A stretch of 64,000 nt of DNA. Source: Ostrinia nubilalis. Its lineage: Eukaryota; Arthropoda; Insecta; Lepidoptera; Crambidae. The translations under genes and the position numbers were made by a program. Shown piece by piece: positions 9,276 through 21,656 of this stretch (position 1 is its first letter; each line of letters opens with the position of its first letter). The stretch spans positions 2,299,001 to 2,363,000 of the forward strand of contig NC_087111.1 of assembly GCF_963855985.1 (NCBI RefSeq), in the 5' to 3' direction. The notes below the pieces were generated by a model. It was not told the DNA's origin and searched no databases. It worked only from the letters and a program-made list of their open reading frames with translations.

Positions 9276-12193
9276 AATAGGTTTTTAAATCACAATCGTT
9301 TAGACGCTAACAGTATTATTGACATCAATATTAGTGTCATTCCTTTCTTCACTAATGACATTCTAATCTCCCCACATATTACAAAGCCTGGTCACACTAT
9401 AAACGTCATAAGTTCATTCCAAACAATACACCAACCACACTGTCTTAAATTAGTAAAAGTGTATGGTCACTTGGTCAGCTGTAAAAAAGAATGTAATCTA
9501 TGATACTTTACAAATGATTTTGTGTCTCATAATCTCACCATTTTTAATGGTTAAATGCACGATAAACTCGTAACCATAACTGAGTACAAGTGTGACAATA
9601 CCCAAATTGAAAACAAAATTATGCGAAAGATTAGGCCAAAGCCACCTATTATGTCAAATGCCAAAATGCCCTATGTAAATAAAATTATAAGACATTAAGT
9701 AGGTATATTAATTTCTATGTGTATTAGTTAATTTAAAAATAATTCTATTTTCAAGAGATGAATATTTAAAAAAAATGTAAATAATATTAAATGTATTGAA
9801 CGTTTAAATAATGAAATGTTTATCTAAATGTGATTGAAAATTTATATAACATATAATATATGTTAAGAAAAATGAGAATTTAATACATTTACATATCTTA
9901 AACTTGTTAGGTGTGGTCTCAGATCATAGAAGGGAATAGATGTGAAACGGGGGCGTGGCGCGTGTCTCCGCGATATGCCCAGAAACGAACATCGCCCGCG
10001 ACGCCAGGTTAGTCGCGATTCAGTCGTACTGAGGAAATGTTCTCCGATATTGTTGGATAATGCGTCGTAACGTGCAATAACATAAGTGAAACGAAGAACT
10101 ACAGGAACAATGAAGTCATTTACCACATGTAAGTATTGCAAATCCATTGGTATTTTGCTTATAAATAAAAAAAACTAAACATTTTTACGAACGAATTCAG
10201 TGCCGTGACATTTACTGCGATATCGAAATTAGTGGTGATAAAAATTCAAACACGTTGTACATTGACGATTTAGTTAGCAACCACTTTATGTCATGCGTAA
10301 CTACTGCGCAATGTATTTTATTTCTTCCGATATCCACTGACGCGTGAAAATACACAGTACGGCCGCATGTGCCGGTCGTAACATAGTGCAGGGCTCGTGT
10401 TCTAATACGGTTTCCTATTATCGATAAATAGAAGTAAATTATTATTTTCTATTTTCTAATTTTGCTTGCGATTTTTAAGTTTTTACAAAAACAATAACAA
10501 TAGTAGGGATTAGTAACTGTCAACTATGTAATTACTATAAGAGCTAGTTGAAAGCCTAATATAGGCATTATTTTTGATAAACATAGGCGGTACGAATTTC
10601 GCCATAATTAAAAAGTTAATGCGCGATAGTAGTTAATAATAATTACAGTGATCCTGTTATTATTATTAAAGTAAATAATAATATATTACCAATATTGTAA
10701 ATACTGGTAAAAATCGCAAGTACCTACTTAACCCATGACTTTTCATACAAACTTTGTCAGTCTATAACTTCTATACTCCATCGATAACGACATTGAGCTT
10801 TGGTTGGGGTAAATTAATATAAGGTAACTTCATTTAGTCCCAATAATTGATTCTGAGTTTTTCGTCCATACAAAATGGAACTGACTCATTTATGCAAAAA
10901 TCGTTAAAGAACATAATAATAACGTATAATAATAAAAAGGTTTTCATACAAGCATTTTTTAAACCAATTTCGAGCCTTGCCCCCAGGATTTAAAGTATCG
11001 ATATCTTATCGACTCCATTTTATCTTTCTTCTCTCTAATTGCTTTTTTCAAAGTGTGCGTCACGTCACGCGGCCATTGATTGGCCATAAGGCACGCCTTC
11101 TGGCCAATCACAGCACTTTTAAGCCGGTTGCACATGTTGTCGTAGACTCTCAGTCGCTTTGTTTTTACACAGTTGAATGTGTGTGTGGGAGCTGTGGTGG
11201 GGGAAATGTGGGGACACTGGTTCTCGTTGTAGTTACGCGCGACTTCATATCTATTCTCTTTCTATGATCTGAGGGTGTGGTTATCCTAGTGCCAAATGTA
11301 TTTTATTTAATATCTTCCTCTGTACATAGCCCTTTGTGATATTGTATATAATAATTATAGACCCTATTTTGTGAAACTGTACAGTGTGTTCAAATATATT
11401 TAAAAGGAGTAAATGTTTAATATAAGGTGATTATGAAAGTAAATATTTATTTTTAATGTTGTCTAAATAACATTATTTTTTACTATTATTTATAATATTA
11501 CTATAGAGCTGCTGGAATAATCAACAATATTAATTTGATTATGTACTGTTATTTTAGCTTATTTTATTATTTAGTTATTAGATTATTTTAGTGTATAAAA
11601 ATATAGACGTAAGTAGATTTGTAAATATAGCACTTGTATACAAAATTACACTCACGGACAATGATTTGTGTCACAAAAACTATATAAAATAAGTATTCGG
11701 TCAATGTTGAGAATGATGGATGATTGAATTTCATATATTTTAATGAAATTAAAATCGTTACAGCATCTTCATTTAAAATCAATTTTATTGAAATGCGCAG
11801 AAAGCACAGCTTTTTAGCTTTTTACAATTAAAACAATGCACTTTAGTCAAAGTCGAGAGCAAAAATTTCATTTCATTCAATAAAAAAAATAATCGGAAGT
11901 TTTCGAACTAAAAATTAATATTCGTTGCAAAATGCTATGCAATTCGTACGTAGTTTTCGCTGGAATTTAATACAGACTACTCTCGGAAATAGGCTCTGCT
12001 TTTTTTGTTTGCAATTTTTTTCTTTGTAAACAATTTTTTTCTTTAACTTAATGTGAATTCTCAGTGTAAAGTAGAAAATCTTTCCTTCGAACTATAATAG
12101 TCACCCAGATGAATTTAGGTCAGAAATAGAAAACATATTTTTTACACTTAAATATAAAAAAGTGAGATGGGGGCAATCTAGGTAGGTACATTA
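9276..12193. other. AT-rich interval, no gene recognised
   Basis: Two short stretches are richer. 9914-10145 has GC-rich sequence starting CTCAGATCATAGAAGGGAAT; a similar motif recurs inverted at 11240-11275 and at 48558-48600, so it is probably repeat-derived. 11082-11120 has an imperfect inverted repeat of CCAAT-like sequence (TTGATTGGCC and GGCCAATCAC). The rest is unique AT-rich DNA without long frames. Confidence 0.5.
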
Positions 12194-12197
12194 TTAT

Positions 12198-13133
12198 CCC
12201 TAGAGTAGTCGCGCCTTTCCGTGAAACGTGAGTGCTCGCGTATGAGCATTTTGCCGCCCAAACTTAAAGTCCGGTTGTGTGTCAAATAACAGTTTAAAAA
12301 TATGAAAATCAGTTAAAAATGATAGAATAAAGCATACACTATTAGAAAATAACGTTTATTAAAGATTTGTGGTTAAAATTTAAAGAAAAAAAATATTTTG
12401 GAAATGTTAGGAAATATTTATAGAAATCTTAGAAACACTATTGTTTTTACTTACATACATCATCAAATATTAAACTTATTAGCACACTTAAAGGTTTTCC
12501 TTACATATGACATGTGCTTCAACAAAACAGGCCTGTCACATGTGCATTTAATGTGCGTTGCACAGTAAATTTGCACAACTATTGCACCCTTGGCACATCA
12601 TCTCCAGATTCTGCCGCTGATTGTTCTATAACAGTATTGTAATGACTATGTTTACTTTCTTTATAACTTTAGTATACATTTTCCACTAATTTTAGTGCAC
12701 CAGCTTCTTCGAAATCCGACATGTTCCTTGTTTTTTCATTTTTTGTATTTTACGTGAATTTTACCGAAAACGACATGAAATAAATTAAGCACCAATAGTA
12801 ATTATCAATGTTATGACGTCATTAATGTCAAAACAACATTATACGCAATGAAAACTAATAATCTTCCAACTATACTAAAAACCAGACACACAAATTTTAC
12901 TTACGTCAGTAGTCGCGCAGTGAGCAATTTGCCGCAAAACGTGACATACGTTCAACAATCGTTCTCTATTGCGGTCACCTGCGCACTAAATTTCTTCTAA
13001 TTTCTAATACATGGAGGTGAAGTATGGGGAGGCAGCTACTGAAACGCTTGACTTTAACAAACGCATCGTGTAGAAAATAACTCGATTTTTTTGCCGAGGG
13101 CGGCAAAATGCTCATAGCGCGAGCACTCTAGGG
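12198..13133. mobile_element. piggyBac-like non-autonomous element
   Basis: The ends begin CCCTAGAGTAGTCGCGCC (left) and, reverse complemented, CCCTAGAGTGCTCGCGC (right). Both continue into a shared GAGTGCTCGCG, TATGAGCATTTTGCCGCCC segment, the left end having a 14-base insertion. TTAT flanks both sides (12194-12197 and 13134-13137). Ends starting CCCTAGA and a TTAA-like 4-bp target duplication are the piggyBac signature. A further partial end copy lies inside at 12908-12950 (AGTAGTCGCGCAGTGAGCAA). 936 bp; the inside is AT-rich and holds only a broken 48-codon frame. Confidence 0.65.
12579..12722 (-). pseudogene. Possible piggyBac transposase N-terminal remnant
   Basis: On the - strand an ATG at 12722 opens MSDFEEAGALKLVENVY, then a TAA (12669-12671). 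The same frame continues for another 29 codons with an acidic stretch (EQSAAESGDDVP) before TAG. It lies inside the piggyBac-like element, and piggyBac transposases often have an acidic N-terminus. That is the only link: there is no DDD core, so the call is tentative. Confidence 0.35.
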
Positions 13134-13137
13134 TTAT

Positions 13138-14850
13138 TTATTACCTCCTTACTAATAAAAGCTAGTTTACAGTATGAAAATATTTCAACATGCATGTTTT
13201 TTTTTAGCAAGGTTTATGTGTAAGATAATTGGCCTACTATATATATTTGAAAATTTATGGTTTGTTGTGATTTATGTATATTTTTATGACTAAAAAGCTC
13301 CACCTCGAAATAAAGTGTACATAAAAATATTTAAAATTATCACTTGTGTAGGTAAATTAGAACTTCGAAGCCGCGACATCTATTATGATAACTTGTCTGT
13401 AGAATTTTATCTTGAGTAATGCCTCAATTGCTCGCTGACCGAGAATTTATAGGATGGAAATAAATAAAAACTAAAACAAATTGGTACTTGATGATTTAGT
13501 AGATGTTAGAATGTTTACTGCACTGTTTTGCAAATATAAATAATCGTTTTCGTGTGTCTTAAAACCCTAAAACCTATTTATTGTCTATCTTTGGGATGGA
13601 TTAATAAAAAAAAATACAACTGAACGAATGGTTTGTTTATTCGTTGTACGGATAAAGCTAACTGTAATTTTTATGTCGTTGTATTAGGGTGTGATATTTG
13701 CAATAAAAAATAGTTTTATGTGCTGTTTACTGTACTTGTAGTACATAGATTGATCCGAGAAGAACACAGTAAAAAAACTCATGTAACTAATTATTAAAAA
13801 TAATATAATTGGGAAAATAGTTACGCTTAAATGGTAATAACAATATAATGTTTTTCTTGTTTCACGATTTTAATGGACACGATTAAAAAAATAGCAGGTA
13901 ATGCATAAAACTATGTGTTATGCTTAAAGTAGATTAAAATTTGCAACCACACAATGTAATTACAAATACTACCTACTTTTATGTAGCTATATGAAAATTT
14001 AGACACAGTGTTTGTTGCAGTTTTTATGCTCGTTAGTGTATTTGAATAGTTGGATCATCCTGCAAAAATATGCAAGTTTCAGTTAATTGATACCTCATCA
14101 AAACTGTTATTTTTAGTGAAATTTTGATTAATTGTAGTTAATTCACTAAAATAAATCCACGAAACCACACATACTGTGAATAAATTTTGTAAAATACTGG
14201 CTTGACGACTTTGAGGACTTTTAATGGAACAAAATAAATGAAGTAACATGTACGTACATAAGTTGTAACATTTTGTAATAGTGTTTGTAGAAGCGTCAAT
14301 TTTCTCAATTGAATCTATGTGTGTGTAAATAAATCAATATGCAATACATTAGCAATACGTATGTACAGTTATTTTTATAGCTTGTATAGAGCATTGCTGT
14401 ATAACATATTAAGCATTTATCAATATTATTTATTAGAATAACTTAGTTTGCAAAAGTAGGAGAGTAATTTAGATTTTGTGAAATAATCAATTATGTAGAC
14501 AATAATGTTTTTAAAATCTAGGCAGTTTATTAAAATTTAGTACACAATTTGATTTGCGTGTAGCTTTGTTATAAGTTTTAGGCACAAATAAAATTAATAA
14601 TTATCTTATTGTAAAAATGGTTGTAAAATATTTTATTGTATGTAAACAAACCAAATGTAAATAGTTTTATTAGATTGTATGTATGGACAATGTGCAATAT
14701 TTTCAATTTATTTTGTAAACCGTGTAAAAATGTCGTTAAATAAATAAAACGAATGGGAAATATAGTTTTATTTGGGACCTTATTTATTTAGTTGACATAA
14801 CGTAACACTTTATTACCCGACTGCACCAGAAGGAGAGTTGCTGTAAACGT
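13138..14850. other. AT-rich unique interval, one poly(A)-like end
   Basis: No repeats or frames recognised. 14739-14750 reads TAAATAAATAAAACG, containing overlapping AATAAA signals on +. The 1.5 kb before it could be a long 3' UTR, but no stop codon or exon can be tied to it. Confidence 0.4.
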
Positions 14851-14963
14851 AATGTTCATCATCATCATCATCATCTCATCCATAGGACGTCCACTGCTGA
14901 ACTTAGGCCTCCCCCAATGCTTTCCATGTTGCCCGGTTGGTAGCGGCCTGCGTCCGGCGCCAA
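14851..14963 (-). mobile_element. RTE-A LINE 3' end
   Basis: Starts with an (ATC)n tail on + (14857-14875), then the reversed end motif GGACGTCCACTGCTGAAC, AGGCCTCCCCCAATGC and GCGGCCTGCGTCCGGCGCC. 5'-truncated. Confidence 0.8.
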
Positions 14964-15222
14964 ATATTAGATAGTTTAGAAATAATTATCAATTACTTAG
15001 TTTAAAATATAAATATAAGTTTTTGAATTCCCGAATAACGAAAGCATCGCGATTTGTCATGTCATAAATAATTTCGCGAGAAAAGGCAAACGTATTTCCT
15101 CTAAATAGGTCACGGTCAGTGGCCAGCAGTGTATTCATTTTAACTAGTCACGTAAGGTTGAGGTGGGGTCAAAAACCATTTAAATAAGAATATTAATTGT
15201 GTTTGCATTTGCATTTGAATAT

Positions 15223-15319
15223 TGTTGTGGATGCAAGCGGCGCAGGACCGGTCTTTGTGGAAATCCTTGGGGGAGGCCTTTGTCCAGCAGTGGACGTCTT
15301 TCGGCTGAAACGACGACGA
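15223..15319 (+). mobile_element. RTE-B LINE 3' end
   Basis: Carries CGGCGCAGGACCGGTCTTTG, GAAATCCTTGGGGGAGGCC, CAGCAGTGGACGTCTTTCGG and CTGAAACGACGACG. Encodes A-Q-D-R-S-L-W-K-S-L-G-E-A. Only about 97 bp. Confidence 0.75.
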
Positions 15320-15653
15320 TTAATTGTGTAATATATTTTTAATTTCACGCTTAAATCATCAAAATAAAATATTATTAACATTTCTGTCGGTAGATACGAA
15401 AAAAAATCTTGTCTGCCTTCGCCTTTTCACATTAAGCGAAATAATTACACCTACCCGCAAGACTTTCGTAACATTGACGCACCGATTTGAAGTCAGTTTA
15501 GCTCCGAGATTGCGATCGGTAACATCTCCCGCGCCGCGTGTGGACTGAGTTTAAATTATTTCTCGTTTTTTCTTATTGTTTTGTTGTGTAGGTACCGATT
15601 TTAGAGATGTCACGCGAGTGTACCTATTGTTGGAAATAGTGCAAATCTTTATA

Positions 15654-15917
15654 CAGGGTGTTAGGTAAATGGGTATATGAGCCGACACTAGCCCATGTTA
15701 ACATGGTCATATAAATAGTATGGTGAAGTCAGAAATTTGATATCATCATTTTATTATTTTTTATTTTCATACAAAATAAATTTTATAAAATCCGATTTGT
15801 ATGAAAATTAAAATAATTAAAATGAAGATATCAATTTTCTGACTTCACCATATCATTTATATGACCATGTTAACATGGGCTAGTGTCGGTTCATATACCC
15901 ATTTACCTAACACCCTG
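15654..15917. mobile_element. CAGGGTGTTA hairpin MITE with TA duplication
   Basis: Inverted ends of about 85-90 bp (CAGGGTGTTAGGTAAATGGG and its complement CCCATTTACCTAACACCCTG) share GACACTAGCCCATGTTAACA. TA flanks at 15652-15653 and 15918-15919. AT-rich centre. The 137-codon frame on the opposite strand reads through it and is not a gene. Confidence 0.75.
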
Positions 15918-15919
15918 TA

Positions 15920-17890
15920 TATTTTCAATGTTTTGTTACCGCTTTTTGGAGATCTCCCGCGAGTGTTTGTATAGGAATGCATAGTGCAAGGCTGCTCAAC
16001 CCCAGGCCACAATATGGCCCGCGAAAGAATTATAAGTGGCCCGCGCAAGTAAGGTTTGATCGTTATAATTGAGTTTTTATCTTCAAAAGGTTGAGCAGCC
16101 TTGGACGCCTTGGTAGTGCATCGATTTGGGTGTGCGAAATTTAAGTTCACATCTCTTTTTGCGTCAAAGAATACATCAGGGTTTAGTATTAGGTTGTGAG
16201 TGTATTGTGTGGGTGTTGTGAAGTGTTTGTGGTCCTGGCTGGCGAGGAAGTCCTCAGAGCTGGTCATCAACTGCAGACTTCGCCAGTTTCGTCAAGGTGT
16301 TCCGAAGGTAAGTCTAGCTATAAGTGCTTTTACATTTTCTTTTCATGTGTCTACCTACAATCTACATACTTACACTATTGGTTGTATGCAATAGGTATAT
16401 TTTATGAGTGTTATTTACAGCCAAAAATTATATATTAATACACAATCTACCGCCTACATTCTACTACTTCCAATTTTGGTATCTGATAAACTGCGTTGTG
16501 AGGAACACTTAATCATATTTATTGAACTACATGGGGTTAGAGCGCCATCCATTTTGTTTCCGCCTTGAAATGAAGTGGTGCCGGCAATTGGCCAATGGCC
16601 ATGGTAGCAGAATATCATAAACAGGGCATTCCAAAATTAGGTAAAAACCGTTTATTTAGACCATTCGTGGATTTTGACATAGAGAAGACAAAGTAGGTAA
16701 ACCATAGACTAACAAGCGATATTATCTTGAGACTTCTTAACACTTTATCTTCAAAATCGCTTCACGGAGCGAATTAATACTTATACAAGAAACAAGAGAG
16801 CGAAGTGATTTCGGTAAGAAACCAGTACAATTCAAAATATGCAGGCTCCTATTTTAAATTAAGAAACATGCATGGGAAACAACTGTTTTCAATGATAAAG
16901 CTTACAAATAACTAACTTAAATGTAATTGAAGATAGGATAAGTGTATATTGTCCCGTTTGTAAGGGCCAAGTACGCACCTTCGATGAATTTCACGTTCTA
17001 CCTAAACCTATAGCCTTAAATGGACGAAAGTTAGAGACGGAAGATGATTTTCAGTAAACGTATATCGATATTTTTATCGACTCCAAAATAAATATCGATA
17101 GCGCATTACGCCAGTGTCGTGATAGTCAATATTTTGGGATCAAATCCATAAAAGTGGTGAGTCGCAATTAATTTATTATTCAATTAATTATAATGTAAAA
17201 CGGCATGCTACAGTAACTTATTTTCCCTGTGTGTTTGTCTTCAATGAATTTGCTATTTGGGGGAAGGTTGATGACTTCAAATACAAACTTTTTTTAGCTT
17301 AGATTTGGCATCAGACAACAATCTATTTTCACCAAAATGTCAATTAAGTATTTGCTTCCCCCGTTGAAAACGACTGAAGAATAATATGTAAGTATGTCAA
17401 TTTTTAATGATTAAAAATGCCTGTTCTGTTAGTGGTTATCTACTTATTATTCGAATGTAAGACTCAGCTTCTTAATTTTTTTTTGGGTTGATATTTTTTC
17501 CCATTTTATCGATATTAATTCATCGACATCGTTGCATCCCTACGAAGGTCACGGGCCAAATAGATTTCATCCCGGGATCAAATCAGATTTCCGAGGACCG
17601 TGCGATTTGTTAAGATTCCATCCCGAAGGTAAAATATATTGTTACTTATGATCGTGGCAACAATATTTATTTACCTATTTTAAGCTAACTAGGACATCCT
17701 CAACAGTGTCTGATGGATAATTAAATTCTTTAATGTGATTACTAACACAACTCTAAGTCAAACCAAAACTAAGATGTAAACTTTGAGTAGACTGAAAAAA
17801 ATATGCACCAAATAGCTTCGGGTTTCATTTCCGAGAAAATAAATAAATGAAAACGGAAAAGCAAAACAAATTGGGAATAAATTAATACTC
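15920..17890. other. Interval without confirmed gene; one exon-like stretch
   Basis: 16190-16306 is GC-richer, open in two frames, and ends CCGAAG|GTAAGT, a good donor. No domain or clear acceptor was seen, so it is not called as an exon. The rest is AT-rich and unremarkable. Confidence 0.35.
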
Positions 17891-17899
17891 AAAGTGATT

Positions 17900-18007
17900 A
17901 TTTTATGTTTATGTTTATGTTTATGTGTCCTACATAGAAATCATTTTTTTTTTTTATTTTTTTTTTTTTTTTTTATCCACAACGAGGAAGCTCTTGGCAT
18001 GTATCTT
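17900..18007 (+). repeat. (TTTATG)n, poly(T) and dispersed-repeat fragment
   Basis: 17903-17925 has four TTTATG-like units. 17946-17974 is nearly pure T. It is followed by ATCCACAACGAGGAAGCTCT, the start of the CACCTGATGG repeat also seen at 47676 and 56707. Confidence 0.65.
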
Positions 18008-18009
18008 CA

Positions 18010-18181
18010 TTCGTTCGTTCGTTCGTTTCAGCCGAAAGACGTCCACTGCTGGACAAAGGCCTCCCCCAAGGATTTCCACAAAGACCAGTCCTGCGCCGCC
18101 CACATCCAGGCCCTCCCGCGACCTGCATCAGATCGTCGGTCCACCTAGTGGGAGGCCTTTCCTGCCCCAGCGGTCATCAGC
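18010..18181 (-). mobile_element. RTE-B LINE 3' end, (TTCG)n tail on +
   Basis: Opens with (TTCG)n at 18010-18027, then AGCCGAAAGACGTCCACTGC, AGGCCTCCCCCAAGGATTTC, GACCTGCATCAGATCGTCGG and CAGCGGTCATCAG. About 40 bp between GGGAGGCC and the GCCCCAGCGG part is deleted relative to fuller copies. Confidence 0.8.
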
Positions 18182-18633
18182 AACATAGAAATTAAATTGG
18201 GATATATCTCTGAACAACTCTCTTGAAACTATAAGAATCGCTAATAATATTCCGCAACTTTACTACACCTTTTATTCATCGTTTTAATTATTTATTCATC
18301 ACCAACTTGAACGAGACAAAAACCAAATTCACTTAAAACTGTCCGAGCGGCGAAAATAAGTTTTATTTATCTTCCTAATTAGGGAAATTTCTCGAACTGG
18401 AACCGTTATTGCCCCATTCGTTATATTGTTAACGGTTATTTGCAACTGTTTCTGGTTTGAAAAGTTCCAGTTATCATTTTGATTTGTTGTTTAATTTTTG
18501 GGCGAGAGATTTCTTCGTCTTCTTTTTATTGGGGAGTTAATCATTTTTATCTTAAAGTTGAAAAATTTGGGTAACTTTTCAGGCAATAATTGCTTAGCAT
18601 TCATAACAAAATACCGTCTCGTTATTAATTTGT

Positions 18634-18752
18634 TCATAATCATTATTTCAGCCACAGGACGTCCACAACTGAACATAGGCCTCCCCCAATGATTTTTCAC
18701 TTTGCATGGTTGGTAGCGGCCTGCACCCAACGCCTTCCTGCTACATTTATGA
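18634..18752 (-). mobile_element. RTE-A LINE 3' end
   Basis: Reversed end: AGCCACAGGACGTCCACAAC, AGGCCTCCCCCAATGATT, GGTAGCGGCCTGCACCC. 5'-truncated at about 18752. Confidence 0.75.
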
Positions 18753-20009
18753 TAATTTTGTTCATAATAATCTCCTCTAATCAAGTAGGTAGGTGCCTAC
18801 CACAATTCCAGACTATTAAGTTATTAAAGTATTTTCAAAGGCAAATAATTACGATAATTAAATATTAGCATAACTATTTAAGGTATAATTGGATAGTCGA
18901 TTAATTAATTCAATCAAGTCTATTAATATTTCTTAGTTGGTATATTGTTTAGAGAAGTTAAATTAAATGCTAATAGCTAAATTTAATAGCTTTAGCGTTC
19001 CTTTGAGAAAGTTTTAAATTAATTCTTCGTCATGTTCTGTTTGTTAAATAACTGGACCCATAAATCAGGAATGGGTTAAAAATAATCTATACTAATATTA
19101 TTAAGAAATTGTTTGTGTTTTTGTATATTGAGTAGGCCGAATTGAAACTACTGAGCCGATTTGAAAAACTCTTTCACACATCCGACATTTTTTGTTTTTG
19201 TGAAATACCTATTTTCAAAAATATGGTATCCAGTTCTAGGTTTGTAGTAATTTTTAGGCTTGAGACTAATCTATCTCTTAAAGGTACAATTATTTATAAC
19301 TCTATCATTGCTTTTTGACAATAATGTGCATTAAGAAATCCAAGTATACAGCTTAGAAACTGGTTACCATTGTACATTTTTCAAATGATTATACCTATTA
19401 AACAATTTAACTAGATAGTTTTTACATTATTTTTGTCTTTGACGTACACATTACCCTATTTTTTTCATACATGATGGGGACGTTAACCTTTTCAGTTACA
19501 TCTGACACCAACCATACAATTATACAACCCGCAACTTTACTACAAATATACTACATGACTGACAACCACCCGCGAATTCTCGCTACGCGTGAAATTATAG
19601 TCACACCATTTACACCGTATTTGGAGGATCTCTAGTTTTTCGGTAGCAGTTAAATAAGTTTATTATATTTTGGCTGTCTTATTTAGTTGTGATAAGTGTG
19701 ATTTTACAAAAGATTTTTATCAGCTCCATGAATACCCAATCAATTTTATAAAGCGAACTTAATTTTAAATAACTTGATAAATCGACTTGCGTCGTGGTAA
19801 CTTAGTTATGATGGAAATTGAACTTGGTTTTAAATAGGTGCAACACACCAAGATAAACTCTATGAACATTGAACACTCATAATTTTAATATGTGCAAAAA
19901 TTTAGATAAAGCCTGATGCGCTGTAGATTGTATTTAACTATTCATCTTTGCTTTAAAAAAAATTAAAAATCGCTTTAGAAAAACTAGTTATTATGATATA
20001 CATACATAC
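18753..20009. other. AT-rich interval, trace of a Helitron-like repeat
   Basis: 19090-19200 reads CTATACTAATATTATTAAG, GAAACTACTGAGCCGATTTG and a CTTTCACACAT stretch, recalling Lep1-type ends but strongly diverged. No coding region seen. Confidence 0.4.
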
Positions 20010-20292
20010 AAAGTGACCGACATAGCTCGCAGAATTGCTAAAATCAAGTGGCAGTGGGCGGGGCACATAGCTCGTAGAGACGATGGCCGTTGGGGCAGAA
20101 AAGTTCTCGAGTGGCGACCACGGGCTGGAAGACGTAGCGTGGGCAGGCCTCCTACTTTGTGGACCGACGATCTAGTAAAGGTCGCGGGAAGAGCCTGGAT
20201 GCAGGCAGCGCAGGACCGTGCATTGTGGAAAGGAGGAGGAGGCCTTTGTCCCGCAGTAGACGTCATTTGGCTGAAACGACGATGATATACAT
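20010..20292 (+). pseudogene. RTE-B LINE: readable RT C-terminus
   Basis: One of the longest readable RTE-B ends. The open + frame gives TDIARRIAKIKWQWAGHIAR, DDGRWGRKVLEWRPRAGRR, RPPTLWTDDLVKVAGRAWM and QAAQDRALW. This is the C-terminal tail of an RTE-clade reverse transcriptase. It ends GACGTCATTTGGCTGAAACG then ACGATGATA. The catalytic domain is absent (5'-truncated), so it cannot encode an active enzyme. Clade assignment rests on recall of the K-W-x-W-A-G-H-I and R-W-T-D-D motifs. Confidence 0.8.
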
Positions 20293-20516
20293 ACTTAATA
20301 GCTGTTACATAACGGTGTGATGTGAGGCGCGACTATATCACGCGTTCCACTTCGTTAAAATGTCACATAAGAGTCGGCCAACTTTGTGAAAGTGATCAGA
20401 CTCCACCATTATGGCCTGGCAGCTTCCTTCCCGAGTCTTTGTGGGTTAATTTTGCTAATTCAATGGCGTTTATGGAACGAGACTAATTTTATTATTCGGA
20501 ATTATTATGGTTTGAT

Positions 20517-20566
20517 CATCATTGTCATCATCAACTTAAAACAGTCCACTGCTGGACTTAGGGATC
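20517..20566 (-). mobile_element. RTE LINE tail fragment
   Basis: CATCATTGTCATCATCAAC followed by AGTCCACTGCTGGACTTAGG, the reversed tail and end motif. About 50 bp. Confidence 0.5.
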
Positions 20567-20741
20567 ATACACAAACATACATTTATTTCTTTATTTTTAG
20601 AGCTTTTTTAAGAGGTCGATGTCGTGTCGCTCGCTCGTCGTTGAGTCTTACGTCGTAGTAGTAGTCGTAGAATCGTAGCACGTTGCGATTTCGCATCGTG
20701 TTTATATCTATTAGCCTTTAGGCCTCTATTGATTGGCGGCC

Positions 20742-20875
20742 TATGGTGTCTTCGCTACCATTGGGACTGTGAGACTATTCCCACCAGCTCTCGTTACCGC
20801 TGCAACTCCTCTGTAGCCAGGATCTAGAACTTGACCGCCAATAAAAACCCAGCCAGTGAAGGCAAAGTTTGTCAA
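20742..20875 (-). repeat. Dispersed repeat, inverted copy at 55740
   Basis: Contains TGAGACTATTCCCACC, CTGCAACTCCTCTGTAGCCA and CCGCCAATAAAAACCCAGCC. The complement of the same order recurs at 55740-55835. The - strand frame (FTGWVFIGGQVLDPGYRGVA) is shared by both, but no family was recognised. Confidence 0.55.
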
Positions 20876-21117
20876 CGTACACGTAACATAGACACTGAAT
20901 ATACACATTCGTCCTAAAAAAATGTTCCGCAGGAACAATTTGCGGCACGGACGAATGCGGCGGATCGGAACATGAACATTTATGGTGGGACATAACGCAA
21001 ACGGGTTTTGGGGTTCCGTAGCAACGTAATGAACCCGCTGTTGGTTTATTTTGGCTTCGTATGGTTTTGCAAAGTTTGCATACACCTAGTACCAGTGTCA
21101 AGTAAAAGTTAGGTAGG

Positions 21118-21172
21118 ATTTTTTTTATGTGACAGGAGGCAAATGAGCAGACGGATCACCTAGTATAGATGA
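21118..21172 (-). mobile_element. SINE-type tail fragment
   Basis: TTTTTTTTATGTGACAGGAGG then CAAATGAGCAGACGGATCACC is a common lepidopteran SINE 3' end in reverse. No tRNA-like head is next to it. Confidence 0.45.
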
Positions 21173-21181
21173 CCCAAGCTG

Positions 21182-21317
21182 AACTGTCCCACCAAACTCA
21201 ATGACAGGGGGGCGCTACCATCGTTCAACTATATGGTTTCCAACATGGCAAAAATCGGAACCAGCGATCCGGTATTGACGGTGGCGCCCCACTGTCAATG
21301 TCTTGCATAGGACAGTT
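21182..21317. mobile_element. MITE with AACTGTCC inverted ends
   Basis: Left AACTGTCCCACCAAACTCAA, TGACAGGGGGGCGCTACC; right complement ATTGACGGTGGCGCCCCACT, GTCAATGTCTTGCATAGGAC, AGTT. Inverted ends of about 45 bp, imperfect. No clear target duplication. Confidence 0.5.
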
Positions 21318-21656
21318 TAGTATTTTGGAACTATAAGTTATTCCCGTCGCCCATAGACATACGTAGTCCCAGGGGCGTTATACATAGGTGTGTTGTAGGT
21401 AGGTATAAATTCAAAGTTTGTTTGAATAATGAAAAAAATAATGATATACCTATAAATTTACGATATCTATCCGCTGCCCTTGAGTCTCAGTAAAAATATT
21501 ACTTTGTTGAGATCTTACGGACTTCTTGAGATAATTGTATATTGATTTTGCACTAGCCAAACACCATGGCACCGTGTGTAGGGTGGTAATAGAAGCGATT
21601 TTGGAACAAAAATGTAACTATAGTCTGACTTGCTATTGACTGTTATAACAGCCATC

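Noticed and set aside
14739..14750. Poly(A) signal marking the end of a long receptor 3' UTR
   Set aside because: It would need a 12-kb UTR crossing many transposons; AATAAA is common by chance in AT-rich DNA.
15857..16270. 137-codon - strand frame
   Set aside because: Begins inside a MITE end and runs through unrelated sequence; no domain.
16196..16438. Exon-like stretch ending CCGAAG|GTAAGT
   Set aside because: The donor is good, but two frames are open, no convincing acceptor is placed, and neither translation resembles a known family.
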